This document shows, piece after piece, positions 1 to 8,801 of a stretch of DNA of 64,000 nucleotides. Made by a program: the position numbers and the translations under genes. The notes below the pieces were generated by a model that saw nothing but the letters and a program-made list of their open reading frames with translations, did not search any database and was not told where the DNA came from. The stretch covers positions 434,001 through 498,000 of the forward strand of contig NZ_AQRA01000004.1 in the NCBI RefSeq assembly GCF_000626715.1. Reading direction: 5' to 3'. How positions within the stretch are numbered: the first letter of the stretch is position 1; each line of letters opens with the position of its first letter. This stretch comes from Aquimarina atlantica. Its GTDB lineage: Bacteria > Bacteroidota > Bacteroidia > Flavobacteriales > Flavobacteriaceae.

Positions 1-272
1 TCTAATGTTTTTCCCGAAGCCAGGCTTAATGCTCCTGTTTTAGTGATTTCGAATAGATCATCACTGTTTGCAGTAATGCTATAGCTTAATGCATCTTCGT
101 TAACATCTGTAGCTGTTACCGTACCGAATATCTCAGTATCGATCGCAGTTTCTGAAGCACTAAAAGATTGTGCCTTGATTACCGGAGCCAAATTAATGGT
201 CTGATCATCATCTTTACTACATGATAGTGCCAAGATAGCTATCACTAGTAATAGAAATTTTGTTGTTTTCAT
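1..272 (-). CDS. Cadherin-repeat lipoprotein, partial (3' end outside window)
   Basis: Only the first 90 codons are in the window. The protein starts with a lipoprotein signal ending LALSC (Cys18), followed by an acidic KDDDQ stretch, which suggests lipidation and anchoring in an outer membrane leaflet. The rest is the start of a cadherin-like Ca-binding beta domain. It is closely similar to the N-terminus of the cadherin lipoprotein at 9788-10774, including the INLAPVIKAQSFS segment, so the two are duplicates. A LytTR-type promoter lies at 531-596, which would give an mRNA leader of about 250 nt. Role unknown; adhesion or surface signalling is an inference from the domain. Confidence 0.8.
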   Translation of the reverse strand, partial: MKTTKFLLLVIAILALSCSKDDDQTINLAPVIKAQSFSASETAIDTEIFGTVTATDVNEDALSYSITANSDDLFEITKTGALSLASGKTL

Positions 273-530
273 AGTACAGTTTCTCATTATGGGTTACTTT
301 ATTTTGACTTTCGTGTTTGATTTGTAATGGGGAGTATTAGAAAAGCAAAAGGATCTCCCCCTTAATTATCATTTTCTCAAGAGTCTATTCTTCTCTGGTG
401 TTTGTCTGGTATTAAAAACAGTGATTTAACTTCATTTTGGTATAGAAAAATGTATCATATACCATTGTAGATATTTCAATTAGCGTAATTTTTTGTATCA
501 TATTTTTGTTTTAGAATTAATAATTCTCAA

Positions 531-596
531 CAAGAATACAGACAACCGTGTAGAAGAGAGTAAAGGAGTTTGTGAAACGCTATTTGAGTTTGTGAA
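531..596 (-). promoter_or_regulatory. LytTR-type direct-repeat promoter, copy 1
   Basis: Read on the minus strand, there are two perfect TTCACAAACTC half-sites at 596-586 and 576-566, with a 9-bp spacer beginning AAAT. After exactly 27 bp comes TATTCTTG (538-531), one mismatch from the Bacteroidota -7 box TAnnTTTG. The same layout occurs at three other promoters in this island. The tandem spacing of about two helical turns is typical of LytTR-domain binding sites. Binding by the regulators at 8802-9545 or 11039-11770 is an inference. Confidence 0.65.
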
Positions 597-709
597 TGGA
601 AATAATCTATTATAAAATAAGGTAATCTATTGATAGTATGAAGTATACTCTTATATATAAGTGAAGTAGTAATTTACATTTTTTAGAAAGTCAATTCTTC
701 TTTGTTAAA

Positions 710-765
710 CTGAGCCTGTCGAAGTTTAATACTATTATTATTTAATTAATCTTCGATAGGCTCAG
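710..765. terminator. Long hairpin downstream of DUF6261-like gene
   Basis: Arms at 710-724 (CTGAGCCTGTCGAAG) and 751-765 (CTTCGATAGGCTCAG) pair over 15 bp with one G-U pair and a 26-nt loop. The hairpin lies 65 bp past the stop of the minus-strand DUF6261-like gene, so a terminator or mRNA-end role is plausible. The arm sequence resembles a dispersed intergenic palindrome I recall from other bacterial genomes. There is no strong U-tract. Confidence 0.45.
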
Positions 766-829
766 ACAGACATCTAGCCTTAAATTTATTTATAGACCTT
801 CTATACGATCATAATGATTAATCTCTAGC

Positions 830-1558
830 TCATTGTTTGATCTGTTTCTTCTGTAGTATTTCTTTTCGGTGGGTAATAATTTGCTGGTATCGTTCTGCCA
901 ATGTAGTTAATTCTCTTTGCAACACATCATATATATTGTTTTCATCGAGTTCTATATAAGCTTTTATTCTATTTATCAATTGGGTATACACAGTAATGGC
1001 TTCGGGCTTGATTGTGGTAAACGAAGTTTTGTTATGTTTACTCTCTTCTTCAATTCGGTTACTGTATAATTCTCTAAATTTCTGATTGGTCACCTTAAGA
1101 TGGTCTGCCCAATGTTGTAGTTCTACCTTCTGCAATGCTGTTTTTAAAGTATGCTCTGTTTCGAGATCACTAATAAGATTATGAATAGCTGCACTTTCTG
1201 ATTCATAATTCATACGGGCAATACTCCCACCATAGCTATCGATGCGGTCTAACAATAAATGTGCTGCAGTCTTTACTGTTGGGTTTTTATGATAGGTATT
1301 CATCAAAAAACCATATCGAAGGCCAGTTACGGCTTCATCTCTGTTACGGTCTAGTTCTTCTAATTCTTTGGTAAACTCCTTTTCTCGCTCATAGATTAAA
1401 GCGTCATCTAATCGAGCTACTATTTTCCTTAAAGGGTCAACCTTTGTCTGGATATGAAGTGCTACCGGATCATTTTTTTCGCAAATATCTACTGTATTGC
1501 GTAAAAACTCAATGAATTCTTCTTTATGAAGAACAATAAGGTTACTGGATGTTAACAT
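830..1558 (-). CDS. DUF6261-like helical protein
   Basis: This 242-aa protein has no signal peptide or membrane segment and is almost wholly charged alpha helix with coiled-coil stretches. Examples are EREKEFTKELEELDRNRDE near residues 57-75 and the Lys-rich C-terminus. The N-terminal half has a GLRYGF...HKNPTVKTAAHLLLDRIDSYGG segment. This pattern recalls DUF6261, a Bacteroidota-restricted family of unknown function; the assignment is from memory. It stands alone, with the minisatellite upstream of its start and a hairpin beyond its stop. No function can be assigned. Confidence 0.75.
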   Translation of the reverse strand: MLTSSNLIVLHKEEFIEFLRNTVDICEKNDPVALHIQTKVDPLRKIVARLDDALIYEREKEFTKELEELDRNRDEAVTGLRYGFLMNTYHKNPTVKTAAHLLLDRIDSYGGSIARMNYESESAAIHNLISDLETEHTLKTALQKVELQHWADHLKVTNQKFRELYSNRIEEESKHNKTSFTTIKPEAITVYTQLINRIKAYIELDENNIYDVLQRELTTLAERYQQIITHRKEILQKKQIKQ

Positions 1559-2239
1559 AATTTTGGTTTAGATTTTAAGATATTATAAGTAACAAAAATC
1601 TTTGCTAAATATTTCACAAAACAAACCACAAATAACTAATTAACAACACATTAACATTTACACACACTTCAGCAGATTCATGCATAGACCATAGCAATTT
1701 CCTGCACCCTGCAGCGAATCCATGTGTAAACCATAGCGATCTCCTGCGCCCTGCAGCGAATCAATGTGTAAACCATAGCGATCTCCTGCACCCTACGGCG
1801 AATCCATATGTAAACTATAGTGATCTCCTGCACCCTACAGCGAATCAATGTGTAAACCATAGTGATCTCCTACGCCCTGCAGCGAACCCATGTGTAAACC
1901 ATAGTGATCTCCTGCACCCTACGGCGAATCAATGTGTAAACCATAGTGATCTCCTGCGCCTTGCAGCGAACCCATGTGTAAACCATAGCGATCTCCTGCA
2001 CCCTACGGCGAATCCATGTGTAAACCATAGTGATCTCCTGCATGCTGTGTACTGATTTTAAGAAAATAACATAAAATCTCTTTTCAGCATTTTTATGGTC
2101 TATTCTGGTCTAACTTCTACATAAGGATTGTATTTTAGTATATAAAAAATCATTACCTATAGTTTCTACATTCAACACATATAAGTACTATGGTAATTAT
2201 AGAATGCTATTAATAATAATTTTGAACATATAAAATAAG
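1559..2239. other. Intergenic region dominated by a 42-bp minisatellite
   Basis: This 681-bp stretch lies between two divergently transcribed genes (DUF6261-like on minus, unknown on plus). Its centre, 1681-2042, is a tandem repeat. The flanks are AT-rich and presumably hold the two promoters. I see no RNA gene and no supported protein gene. Confidence 0.7.
1681..2042. repeat. Minisatellite, 42-bp unit, about 8.6 copies
   Basis: Units start at 1681, 1723, 1765, 1807, 1849, 1891, 1933 and 1975, and a 26-bp partial unit runs 2017-2042. Copies differ almost only by transitions (for example agcgat/agtgat and cgccct/caccct), except for a recurrent C/A change at position 41. Two variants tend to alternate (cgccctgcagcg versus caccctacggcg), suggesting an 84-bp higher-order unit. 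The unit is a multiple of three, and the plus-strand frame is open from 1636 to the stop at 2053-2055 with no ATG. The minus-strand frame is broken by TAG in unit 5. The DNA is locally more GC-rich than its surroundings. Confidence 0.9.
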
Positions 2240-2968
2240 ATGGATACTATAAGTAGTATTATTAAAAAGGCTCAGGACGATTTATTTCCCGAATTAGAGA
2301 AAAAAATTCGTTTGGAGTTACAAAAAAAAGATAAAAATTGGCTTATTGACCAGATTATTTACCTTACCTGTGAAAGACATAGTTTACATGAGCAGAAAAA
2401 CAGGCTTGAAGATATGAAGAAGCGTCTGGATCGAATACATAAGGTAGGTTATGATGATCGAGCCTTAATGAACTTTGTGGATAAGTATCGAAAAATTAGT
2501 AGAGAATATCTAGAAGAGTCTCGTTTCCTTATGCAACCACCGCACATGGGTTTAGCAACTATTGAACCTCATCAAAGATCAAAAAAAGGTGAGATCTTAC
2601 TCGAAGAAGCACGAGATATGCTCTATTTGACTTTATATGGTGATACAACTATTAATGTTAATTTGACACGAGGACAGGAAGAGGTTTTGACCATAATATT
2701 ACCTCTTAGTAAATCGGACTCGCTATTTTTTCTAAAAGCAGTTACAGAAGTCAATGCAGACGGAACCTGGAGTGATCCAGAAGGGGTATCAAATGATGAT
2801 CATACTAATAATGTCGGATTACAAGTAGAATTTAGTGATCATAAAAAGGGCAGTATTGGAATGGCCATATTTGTAGCATTAAACTTAATCAATCTTTTAC
2901 ATGTAAATGAACAAATTTTTTATGCCCGTATGGAAAAGGTAGAGCGAAGTTCATTGCAATCGCTGTAA
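2240..2968 (+). CDS. Hypothetical cytoplasmic protein
   Basis: I do not recognise this 242-aa protein. It lacks a signal peptide. Residues 1-95 are helical and charged, with probable coiled coil around KNRLEDMKKRLDRIH. Residues 120-242 look like a mixed alpha/beta domain ending in a hydrophobic helix (GSIGMAIFVALNLINLLHV). It sits between the minisatellite and the convergent TPR kinase gene, 30 bp from that gene's stop. The ATG at 2240 follows an A-rich leader, as is common in Bacteroidota. No neighbour suggests a role. Confidence 0.75.
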   Translation: MDTISSIIKKAQDDLFPELEKKIRLELQKKDKNWLIDQIIYLTCERHSLHEQKNRLEDMKKRLDRIHKVGYDDRALMNFVDKYRKISREYLEESRFLMQPPHMGLATIEPHQRSKKGEILLEEARDMLYLTLYGDTTINVNLTRGQEEVLTIILPLSKSDSLFFLKAVTEVNADGTWSDPEGVSNDDHTNNVGLQVEFSDHKKGSIGMAIFVALNLINLLHVNEQIFYARMEKVERSSLQSL

Positions 2969-2998
2969 AACAAGTATTTCTGATGCATCAAACTCAGT

Positions 2999-4852
2999 TT
3001 AATACTTTTTTTGAAAAGGCATTCTAATTTCTACTCGGGTACCGATAGCCAATTGATCATTATATAAATCAAAGATCTCATACCCTATATCTGTACCATA
3101 CTGATCTTTTAGGATTTCTAATCGCTGTTGTATCGCTTTTAATGCAAAGGATTCATGGTGATTGCCTTGTCGCTCCTGTATCTTTTTTGCTTCCTTTCTA
3201 CCGATACCATTATCGATGATCGTACATAACAAATGATCTGTAAATGTAAAATCTATGGTAAGTTGTTTTTTACCTGCTTTATGCAGCAAACCATGTAGCA
3301 ATGCATTTTCTATAAAGGGTTGTACTATTAAAGAGAGTACAGATAACCCCTCTGTATTTATGCTTTGTATAGAGTATGTAAAATCATCTTCGAATCTTAA
3401 TTTCTCTAGTTGAAGATAGACATCTAAAAACTCTAGTTCTTTTTCTATCGCTATAAAGTTTTTACTAGAATAGTTTAAGGTATTTCTAACCAATTGTGCA
3501 AACAAAACGATATAATCATAAGAAGAATCTGTATTTTGCTGAAGGATTAAATCCTGAATAGAATTGAGGGAGTTAAATATAAAATGGGGGTTCATTTGAG
3601 ATTTTAAAGCTTTTAATTCACTTTCTTTATATTGCTTTTCTATCTCTAGTCGTTTTTGAGTTTCTTGAAACTCTAAGGTGATTAATTCCATTTTTTTTCT
3701 GGCACGTAATCTCCCTATTAGGAACAATGCACTCATTAATATTAAAATTGCGATAATAATGGCTCCAATGAAGTAATTTTTATTTTGTCTCGATGTAGCC
3801 TCCGCAAGTTTGGTTCTGGCTTCTGCAGCATCCTTTTGGGCTGCTATTTTATCTGTTTCGTAAGCTACCTTTAGTTTTTCGGTAAGTGCTTTACGTTCAT
3901 TTGAATCTATAGAATCTTTTAACTTCTTGTATGCCGTATTAAATTCTGTAGCCTTTTCCTGATCCTGCAATATGCTATAAGCTATAAATAAATTTTGAAG
4001 GATATGCTTTTTAAAGTGTAAACTAGCTCCCGAATCTTCATAATTTTGTAATGCTTTTAAATATATAGGGACAGATTCTTCATGTTTTCCCTGAGAAGAT
4101 TTGATTTGTGCCATTTGCATATATGCACTACCTATACGCACGGTTTGCTTTGTGGTTATATAATATGCTAATGGCTCACTAATAAACTCTAACGCTTTCT
4201 CATATCTTTTTTGTATTTTATATAAATTACTTAAAGACATTTTCATTACCATCTCTCCGGGTTTAAACCCTACTTCGTGGCACATTTGAATACCTTTGGT
4301 ATAATACTGCTCGGTTAGATCTAACTTTCTGATTTTTAAATAGAGATTTCCAATATCAAAATATGTTCTTGCTCTCGAAGGAGAAGGAGGGTCATTCTCG
4401 GTTAATGCTAAATTTTCTAAAGCTAATGCTATACTTTTTTTATCATCTCCAGAATTGGCATATACAATTTGCAAACCACTGTTTGCTACTAGTTTTTGTT
4501 GTTTTGTACCAAAAGCATCAGCTTCTTTTTTAGCAATAATAGCTTGTTTCATCGCATCGTCCCATACTCCCTTAGCCCTATAATATCTGGCCATTTCATT
4601 TTGTATACTTACGCTATGATATTTGGCATCTATAGCTTTAGATATTGTAAGAGCTTCTTGAAGGTATGGTAGTACTTTCTCCATATCTCTATCTATATAG
4701 TAATAGGCTATTTTGATTAAAGAATTAACCCGTATTGTATCTTGGTTTACATTATTATTTAGAGCGGTGATAAGGCTGTCAATCGATTTTTCCTGAGAAA
4801 AAATATTGAACGAAATTAGGATTGCCAGAAGAAAGCTATTTTTTTTGAGCAT
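2999..4852 (-). CDS. LytS-type sensor histidine kinase with periplasmic TPR repeats
   Basis: Membrane sensor kinase, 617 aa: signal peptide (MLKKNSFLLAILISFNIFSQ), about six TPR-like repeats (residues 40-310), a coiled coil, one membrane helix (about 360-382), a second coiled coil, then a His_kinase domain with phospho-acceptor His423 in MNPHFIFNS and a HATPase domain (ENALLHG, DNGIGR). The start is placed at ATG 4852. An upstream TTG at 4876 is rejected because it lies inside the TATTCTTG -7 box. The last 200 residues are nearly identical to those of the three kinases upstream, so it probably feeds the same regulator (8802-9545). It has its own LytTR-type promoter at 4874-4939. Confidence 0.88.
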   Translation of the reverse strand: MLKKNSFLLAILISFNIFSQEKSIDSLITALNNNVNQDTIRVNSLIKIAYYYIDRDMEKVLPYLQEALTISKAIDAKYHSVSIQNEMARYYRAKGVWDDAMKQAIIAKKEADAFGTKQQKLVANSGLQIVYANSGDDKKSIALALENLALTENDPPSPSRARTYFDIGNLYLKIRKLDLTEQYYTKGIQMCHEVGFKPGEMVMKMSLSNLYKIQKRYEKALEFISEPLAYYITTKQTVRIGSAYMQMAQIKSSQGKHEESVPIYLKALQNYEDSGASLHFKKHILQNLFIAYSILQDQEKATEFNTAYKKLKDSIDSNERKALTEKLKVAYETDKIAAQKDAAEARTKLAEATSRQNKNYFIGAIIIAILILMSALFLIGRLRARKKMELITLEFQETQKRLEIEKQYKESELKALKSQMNPHFIFNSLNSIQDLILQQNTDSSYDYIVLFAQLVRNTLNYSSKNFIAIEKELEFLDVYLQLEKLRFEDDFTYSIQSINTEGLSVLSLIVQPFIENALLHGLLHKAGKKQLTIDFTFTDHLLCTIIDNGIGRKEAKKIQERQGNHHESFALKAIQQRLEILKDQYGTDIGYEIFDLYNDQLAIGTRVEIRMPFQKKY

Positions 4853-4873
4853 TGTTAAATAAATAATCTTCAA

Positions 4874-4939
4874 CAAGAATACTTACAACGCAAAAGAAGA
4901 ATACAAATGAGTTTGTGAAACTCAATTTGGATTTGTGAA
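4874..4939 (-). promoter_or_regulatory. LytTR-type direct-repeat promoter, copy 2
   Basis: On the minus strand the half-sites are TTCACAAATCC (4939-4929) and TTCACAAACTC (4919-4909), with a 9-bp spacer beginning AAAT. TATTCTTG (4881-4874) follows after exactly 27 bp. Both the spacing and the -7 octamer are identical to copy 1. It begins 6 bp beyond the stop of the upstream kinase gene and gives a leader of about 15-20 nt to ATG 4852, which decides that start codon. Confidence 0.65.
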
Positions 4940-4944
4940 CAGGA

Positions 4945-6201
4945 TTAATATTTCTTTTTGTAGGGCATTCTGATTTCAACTTTGGTACCTATGGCAAATT
5001 TATTATCATATAAATCTTGTATATGATATCCCACCACTGTACCATATTGCTCTTTTAAGATTTCTAAGCGTTGTTGTATCGCTTCGAGGGCAAAAGATTC
5101 ATGATGCCCTCCTTGTCGCTCCTGGATTTTCTTTGCTTCCTTTCTACCAATACCATTATCCGTAACCGTACATAATAAATGATCTGTAAATGTAAAATCT
5201 ATAACGAGTTCTTTTTTACCCGTTTTGTGTAGTAAACCATGGATCAGGGCATTTTCTATAAAAGGTTGTACGATTAGAGAAGGAACAGATAAACCCTCTG
5301 TATTGGTATGTTGGATAGTATATGTAAAATCATCTTCGAACCTTAATTTCTCTAATTGAAGATATATTTCTAAAAACTCTAATTCTTTATCAATAGCAAT
5401 AAAGTTTTTATTAGAGTAGTTTAAGGTATTTCTAACCAGTTGTGAGAACAATACCACATAATCATAAGAAGAATCTGTGTTTTGTTGCAGGATTAAATCC
5501 TGAATAGAATTAAGTGAATTAAATATGAAATGAGGATTCATTTGAGATTTTAAAGATTTCAATTGTAAAAACGCCAACTCATTCTTTTTACTTAGTTCTA
5601 ATTCTTTATATGCCGCTTCGAGGTCTTGTTTGTTCTTTTTTAATTCAATTTCCTTTTTCCTATTTAATGATTGCGAATAATTTAATATAACATAACTCGC
5701 AACAAAAATGGATAATATTAAAATAGGGTTCATTGTTTTCTCGGGATACAGACCTGTAGTTATTACAAAAGGGATGTAATATAATCCCCAACAAAGTACC
5801 ATTATTAATAATGTTATCCATTTATTATCAATTAATACTAGTGCTATCAAAGGGCATAAGAAGTAAAAATTCTCCATCAAAATAGAAGACTCAACAAAGT
5901 TTGCAAAAACAAATATGACAAAAATAAGCACCAAGATAAATAAGATACGTGCTAATAAAAGCTTTTTATGCTTTTGCAAAAAAACTATACTTACTATTGT
6001 AATAAAAGAAAAGAAACGCACCTTTAGCCCTTCTATTAAAGTTTCTGCAAAAAAATAATCAAACGCTGTAAAAAAAATAAGAAACACAAACCATGTTAAA
6101 CAAAAAGCATTTAACAATCGTATTCTTTTGTGCTCTATCTTATTATCTTGATAGATACCTGTATTTATAAGTTGTTTATATAGTTTTTTTATTTTAGTCA
6201 A
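4945..6201 (-). CDS. LytS-type membrane histidine kinase (six-helix sensor), operon copy 3
   Basis: This 418-aa kinase has six predicted membrane helices (about 31-50, 61-75, 83-101, 112-125, 129-147, 159-178), a coiled coil (180-215) and the His_kinase/HATPase output with His224 in MNPHFIFNS, the ENALIHG N-box and DNGIGR. The sensor has an ENFYFLCP motif after helix 3 and LYPEK after helix 5, which match positions in its paralogs. It is last in an operon behind regulator 8802-9545 and two kinases; the gap to the preceding gene is 24 bp. The start is TTG at 6201 with AGG eight bases upstream; no in-frame ATG fits, and paralogs align from this point. Confidence 0.88.
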   Translation of the reverse strand: MTKIKKLYKQLINTGIYQDNKIEHKRIRLLNAFCLTWFVFLIFFTAFDYFFAETLIEGLKVRFFSFITIVSIVFLQKHKKLLLARILFILVLIFVIFVFANFVESSILMENFYFLCPLIALVLIDNKWITLLIMVLCWGLYYIPFVITTGLYPEKTMNPILILSIFVASYVILNYSQSLNRKKEIELKKNKQDLEAAYKELELSKKNELAFLQLKSLKSQMNPHFIFNSLNSIQDLILQQNTDSSYDYVVLFSQLVRNTLNYSNKNFIAIDKELEFLEIYLQLEKLRFEDDFTYTIQHTNTEGLSVPSLIVQPFIENALIHGLLHKTGKKELVIDFTFTDHLLCTVTDNGIGRKEAKKIQERQGGHHESFALEAIQQRLEILKEQYGTVVGYHIQDLYDNKFAIGTKVEIRMPYKKKY

Positions 6202-6225
6202 TTCATACCTGATTATAAAGCCTTA

Positions 6226-7473
6226 TCAATATTTCTTTTGAAAAGGCATTCTGATTTCTACTTTGGTACCTGTAGCATACCCATTATCATATAAATCAAA
6301 CACTTGGTATCCTACCGCTGTACCATATTGCTCTTTTAAGATTTCTAATCGTTGTTGTATGGCTTCAAGAGCAAAAGATTCATGACGACCTCCTTGTCGA
6401 TCCTGGATTTTCTTTGCTTCTTTTCTACCAATACCATTATCGGTTACTTTACATAACAGATCATCTGTAAATGTAAAATCTATAGTAAGTCGCTTTTTAC
6501 CCGTTTTATGTAGTAAACCATGGATTAGGGCATTTTCTATAAAAGGTTGTACGATTAGAGAAGGAACCAATAAACCCTCTGTATTGGTGTGTTGGATTCT
6601 ATAAGTAAAGTCATCTTCGAACCTTAATTTCTCTAGTTGAAGATATATTTCTAAAAATTCTAGTTCTTTATCAATAGCAATAAAGTTCTTATTAGAGTAG
6701 TTTAAGGTATTTCTAACCAGTTGTGAGAACAATACTACATAATCGTATGATGAATCTGTATTTTGTTGAAGGATTAAATCCTGAATAGAATTAAGTGAAT
6801 TAAATATGAAATGAGGATTCATCTGTGACCTTAGCGATTTTAATTGTAGTAGGGCCAATTCTGTTTTTTTAGATTCTTTTAATTCTTTATAAGCTAACTC
6901 CAACTTTTTCTCATTACGAATATTAAGTTTTTTAAAATAATTAACTATTGCGTAAATACAATAAAACAAAATTATTATCACTACACCATTCATCCTGTTC
7001 GGGTGATCTTTAGGGTATATATCAAGATAATAGTAAGGAATAAAAAAGCAAACTATACTTACCAATGTAAATATTATCGGTAAAGTTTTTTTTTGATAAA
7101 TCGATAAGCTAATTCCCGGAATTAGAAGGAAGTAATACTCTGTGTAAATCCCAGGGTTAACCATTACGGTAGATAAATTTATAAAAATGAATAAATATAA
7201 AATCCACAACATTTTGGCAAACCCAAAAAAACCTTTCTTATTACATATCAATACAGAAATTAAATAAAACTGGGATATATAACTTATGATATGAGAACTT
7301 AGAGGCTTTTGAATAAAAATTAAATCTCCTATATAAAAAAATATACTGGTATGTAAAGCAATCAGCATATAAATATTTACCAGTCTTGTATGTTTATTTT
7401 GTATCGCACTAAATTCATCGTGGATACCAATAGCTATTATTTTTTTGTACCAGGCTGTTATTTTTTTTATCAT
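6226..7473 (-). CDS. LytS-type membrane histidine kinase (mosaic), operon copy 2
   Basis: This 415-aa kinase has six membrane helices (within residues 32-180), then a coiled coil and a kinase output with His221. Its output half is nearly identical to the kinases at 2999, 4945 and 7510. Its sensor half (residues 1-200) instead closely matches the kinase at 11772-13007, sharing TRLVNIY, NPGIYTEYYFLLIPGI and DHPNR. The similarity switches within the coiled coil, at about residues 200-217. This looks like domain recombination. It is the third gene of the operon led by regulator 8802-9545. The ATG start at 7473 is supported by alignment. Confidence 0.9.
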   Translation of the reverse strand: MIKKITAWYKKIIAIGIHDEFSAIQNKHTRLVNIYMLIALHTSIFFYIGDLIFIQKPLSSHIISYISQFYLISVLICNKKGFFGFAKMLWILYLFIFINLSTVMVNPGIYTEYYFLLIPGISLSIYQKKTLPIIFTLVSIVCFFIPYYYLDIYPKDHPNRMNGVVIIILFYCIYAIVNYFKKLNIRNEKKLELAYKELKESKKTELALLQLKSLRSQMNPHFIFNSLNSIQDLILQQNTDSSYDYVVLFSQLVRNTLNYSNKNFIAIDKELEFLEIYLQLEKLRFEDDFTYRIQHTNTEGLLVPSLIVQPFIENALIHGLLHKTGKKRLTIDFTFTDDLLCKVTDNGIGRKEAKKIQDRQGGRHESFALEAIQQRLEILKEQYGTAVGYQVFDLYDNGYATGTKVEIRMPFQKKY

Positions 7474-7509
7474 CCTTTATCCCATTATAAAATCAAATAT
7501 TCCTACTAA

Positions 7510-8796
7510 TCAGTATTTTTTCTGAAAAGGCATTCTGATCTCAACTTTCGTACCTATGGCAAGCTCATTATCATATAAATCAAACACCTCGTAACCTACA
7601 GCTGTACCATATTGATCTTTTAGGATTTCTAATCGTTGTTGTATGGCTTCTAGGGCAAAAGATTCATGACGACCTCCTTGTCGCTCCTGGATTTTCTTTG
7701 CTTCTTTTCTACCAATACCATTATCGGTAACTGTACATATCAGATTATCTGTAAATGTAAAATCTATAGTAAGTCGCTTTTTACCCGTTTTGTGTAGTAA
7801 ACCATGGATTAAGGCATTTTCTATAAAAGGTTGTATGATTAAGGAGGGAACAGACAAACCTTCTGTATTGGTATGTTGGATAGTGTATATAAAATCATCT
7901 TCGAACCTTAATTTTTCTAGCTGAAGATATATTTCTAAAAATTCTAATTCTTTATCAATAGCAATGAAGTCTTTATTAGAATAGTTTAAGGTATTTCTTA
8001 CCAATTGTGCAAACAAAACAATATAATCATAAGAAGCATCCGTATTTTGCTGAAGGATTAAATCCTGAATAGAATTAAGTGAATTAAAAATAAAATGAGG
8101 ATTCATTTGAGATTTAAGGGACTTCAGTTGTAAAAATGCCAATTCATTCTTTTTGCTTATTTCTAATTCTGAATACGCTTTTTCTAATAGTAACTTTTGA
8201 GTTTCTATAATACTATTCTGTTGCTGTAGTTTATCATTATTTTCTTTTAAAGAGAGTTCATTTTTTATGTTTAGATTCCTAAAAAGATTCACAATAAAGA
8301 ATACTCCTATAAACATAAATACAACATTAATATACCCAAAGTATTTTTCGGGATAAACAGGATGTAAATAATTGGGTAGATAAAATAAAATAATAGAAAG
8401 TGCAAGTGCGATATAATGAATATACTTTTTATCAAAAAACAGTAATGAAAACAAAGGAATAACCATATACTGATACTCTGCATAAAACCCTCTAAATGTA
8501 AAGTTTGCATGCAAAAATAGAATTAGCATTACTACAGATATAAATGCTAATCTAGATATAAAAAGATGTTCTAATTTTTGCAGGTATAGTATTCCAGAAA
8601 ATATAACAATTTCTACAACCAAAATCATTACTCTGGATGTTGTTAGTTGTTGTATTGCAAAATCAAAACATAAAAAGAACAGCGAAGCAAATAAAGAGAT
8701 TAAAGAACATAAATTAAGTACTTTAGATCGTTTTATCTCTAATGGAGTACTATTTTCTGTTATTCCCAGATGAATTAATTGTAGTAGTCTATTCAT
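7510..8796 (-). CDS. LytS-type membrane histidine kinase (six-helix sensor), operon copy 1
   Basis: This 428-aa kinase has six predicted membrane helices (about 28-175), with the paralogous motifs YAEYQYMVIP and VYPEKY. It has a longer coiled coil than its relatives (residues 180-225), then a His_kinase/HATPase output with His234 (MNPHFIFNS), ENALIHG and DNGIGR. It lies 5 bp downstream of the LytTR regulator gene, so the two are almost certainly co-transcribed and form the cognate pair. The sensor is poorly conserved relative to its neighbours while the output is nearly identical, so the signal sensed probably differs. The ligand is unknown. Confidence 0.9.
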   Translation of the reverse strand: MNRLLQLIHLGITENSTPLEIKRSKVLNLCSLISLFASLFFLCFDFAIQQLTTSRVMILVVEIVIFSGILYLQKLEHLFISRLAFISVVMLILFLHANFTFRGFYAEYQYMVIPLFSLLFFDKKYIHYIALALSIILFYLPNYLHPVYPEKYFGYINVVFMFIGVFFIVNLFRNLNIKNELSLKENNDKLQQQNSIIETQKLLLEKAYSELEISKKNELAFLQLKSLKSQMNPHFIFNSLNSIQDLILQQNTDASYDYIVLFAQLVRNTLNYSNKDFIAIDKELEFLEIYLQLEKLRFEDDFIYTIQHTNTEGLSVPSLIIQPFIENALIHGLLHKTGKKRLTIDFTFTDNLICTVTDNGIGRKEAKKIQERQGGRHESFALEAIQQRLEILKDQYGTAVGYEVFDLYDNELAIGTKVEIRMPFQKKY

Positions 8797-8801
8797 AAAG
8801 T

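Larger units (their letters stand above)
273..829. other. Intergenic region with LytTR-type promoter and hairpin
   Basis: This 557-bp AT-rich gap contains the LytTR-type promoter at 531-596 and the hairpin at 710-765. There is also a short GGGGAG/CTCCCC inverted repeat near 328-360 in the presumed leader of the cadherin lipoprotein. No convincing gene was found. A 29-codon minus-strand reading frame at 412-501 has no supporting evidence. Confidence 0.6.

Noticed and set aside
412-501. 29-codon minus-strand frame in the leader of the cadherin lipoprotein
   Set aside because: Only an ATG and a stop in AT-rich DNA; no ribosome site, composition or context supports it.
1678-1860. 60-codon minus-strand reading frame in the minisatellite
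   Set aside because: It is a by-product of the 42-bp repeat; the frame is broken by a stop in unit 5 and the plus strand is open too, so neither is evidence of a gene.
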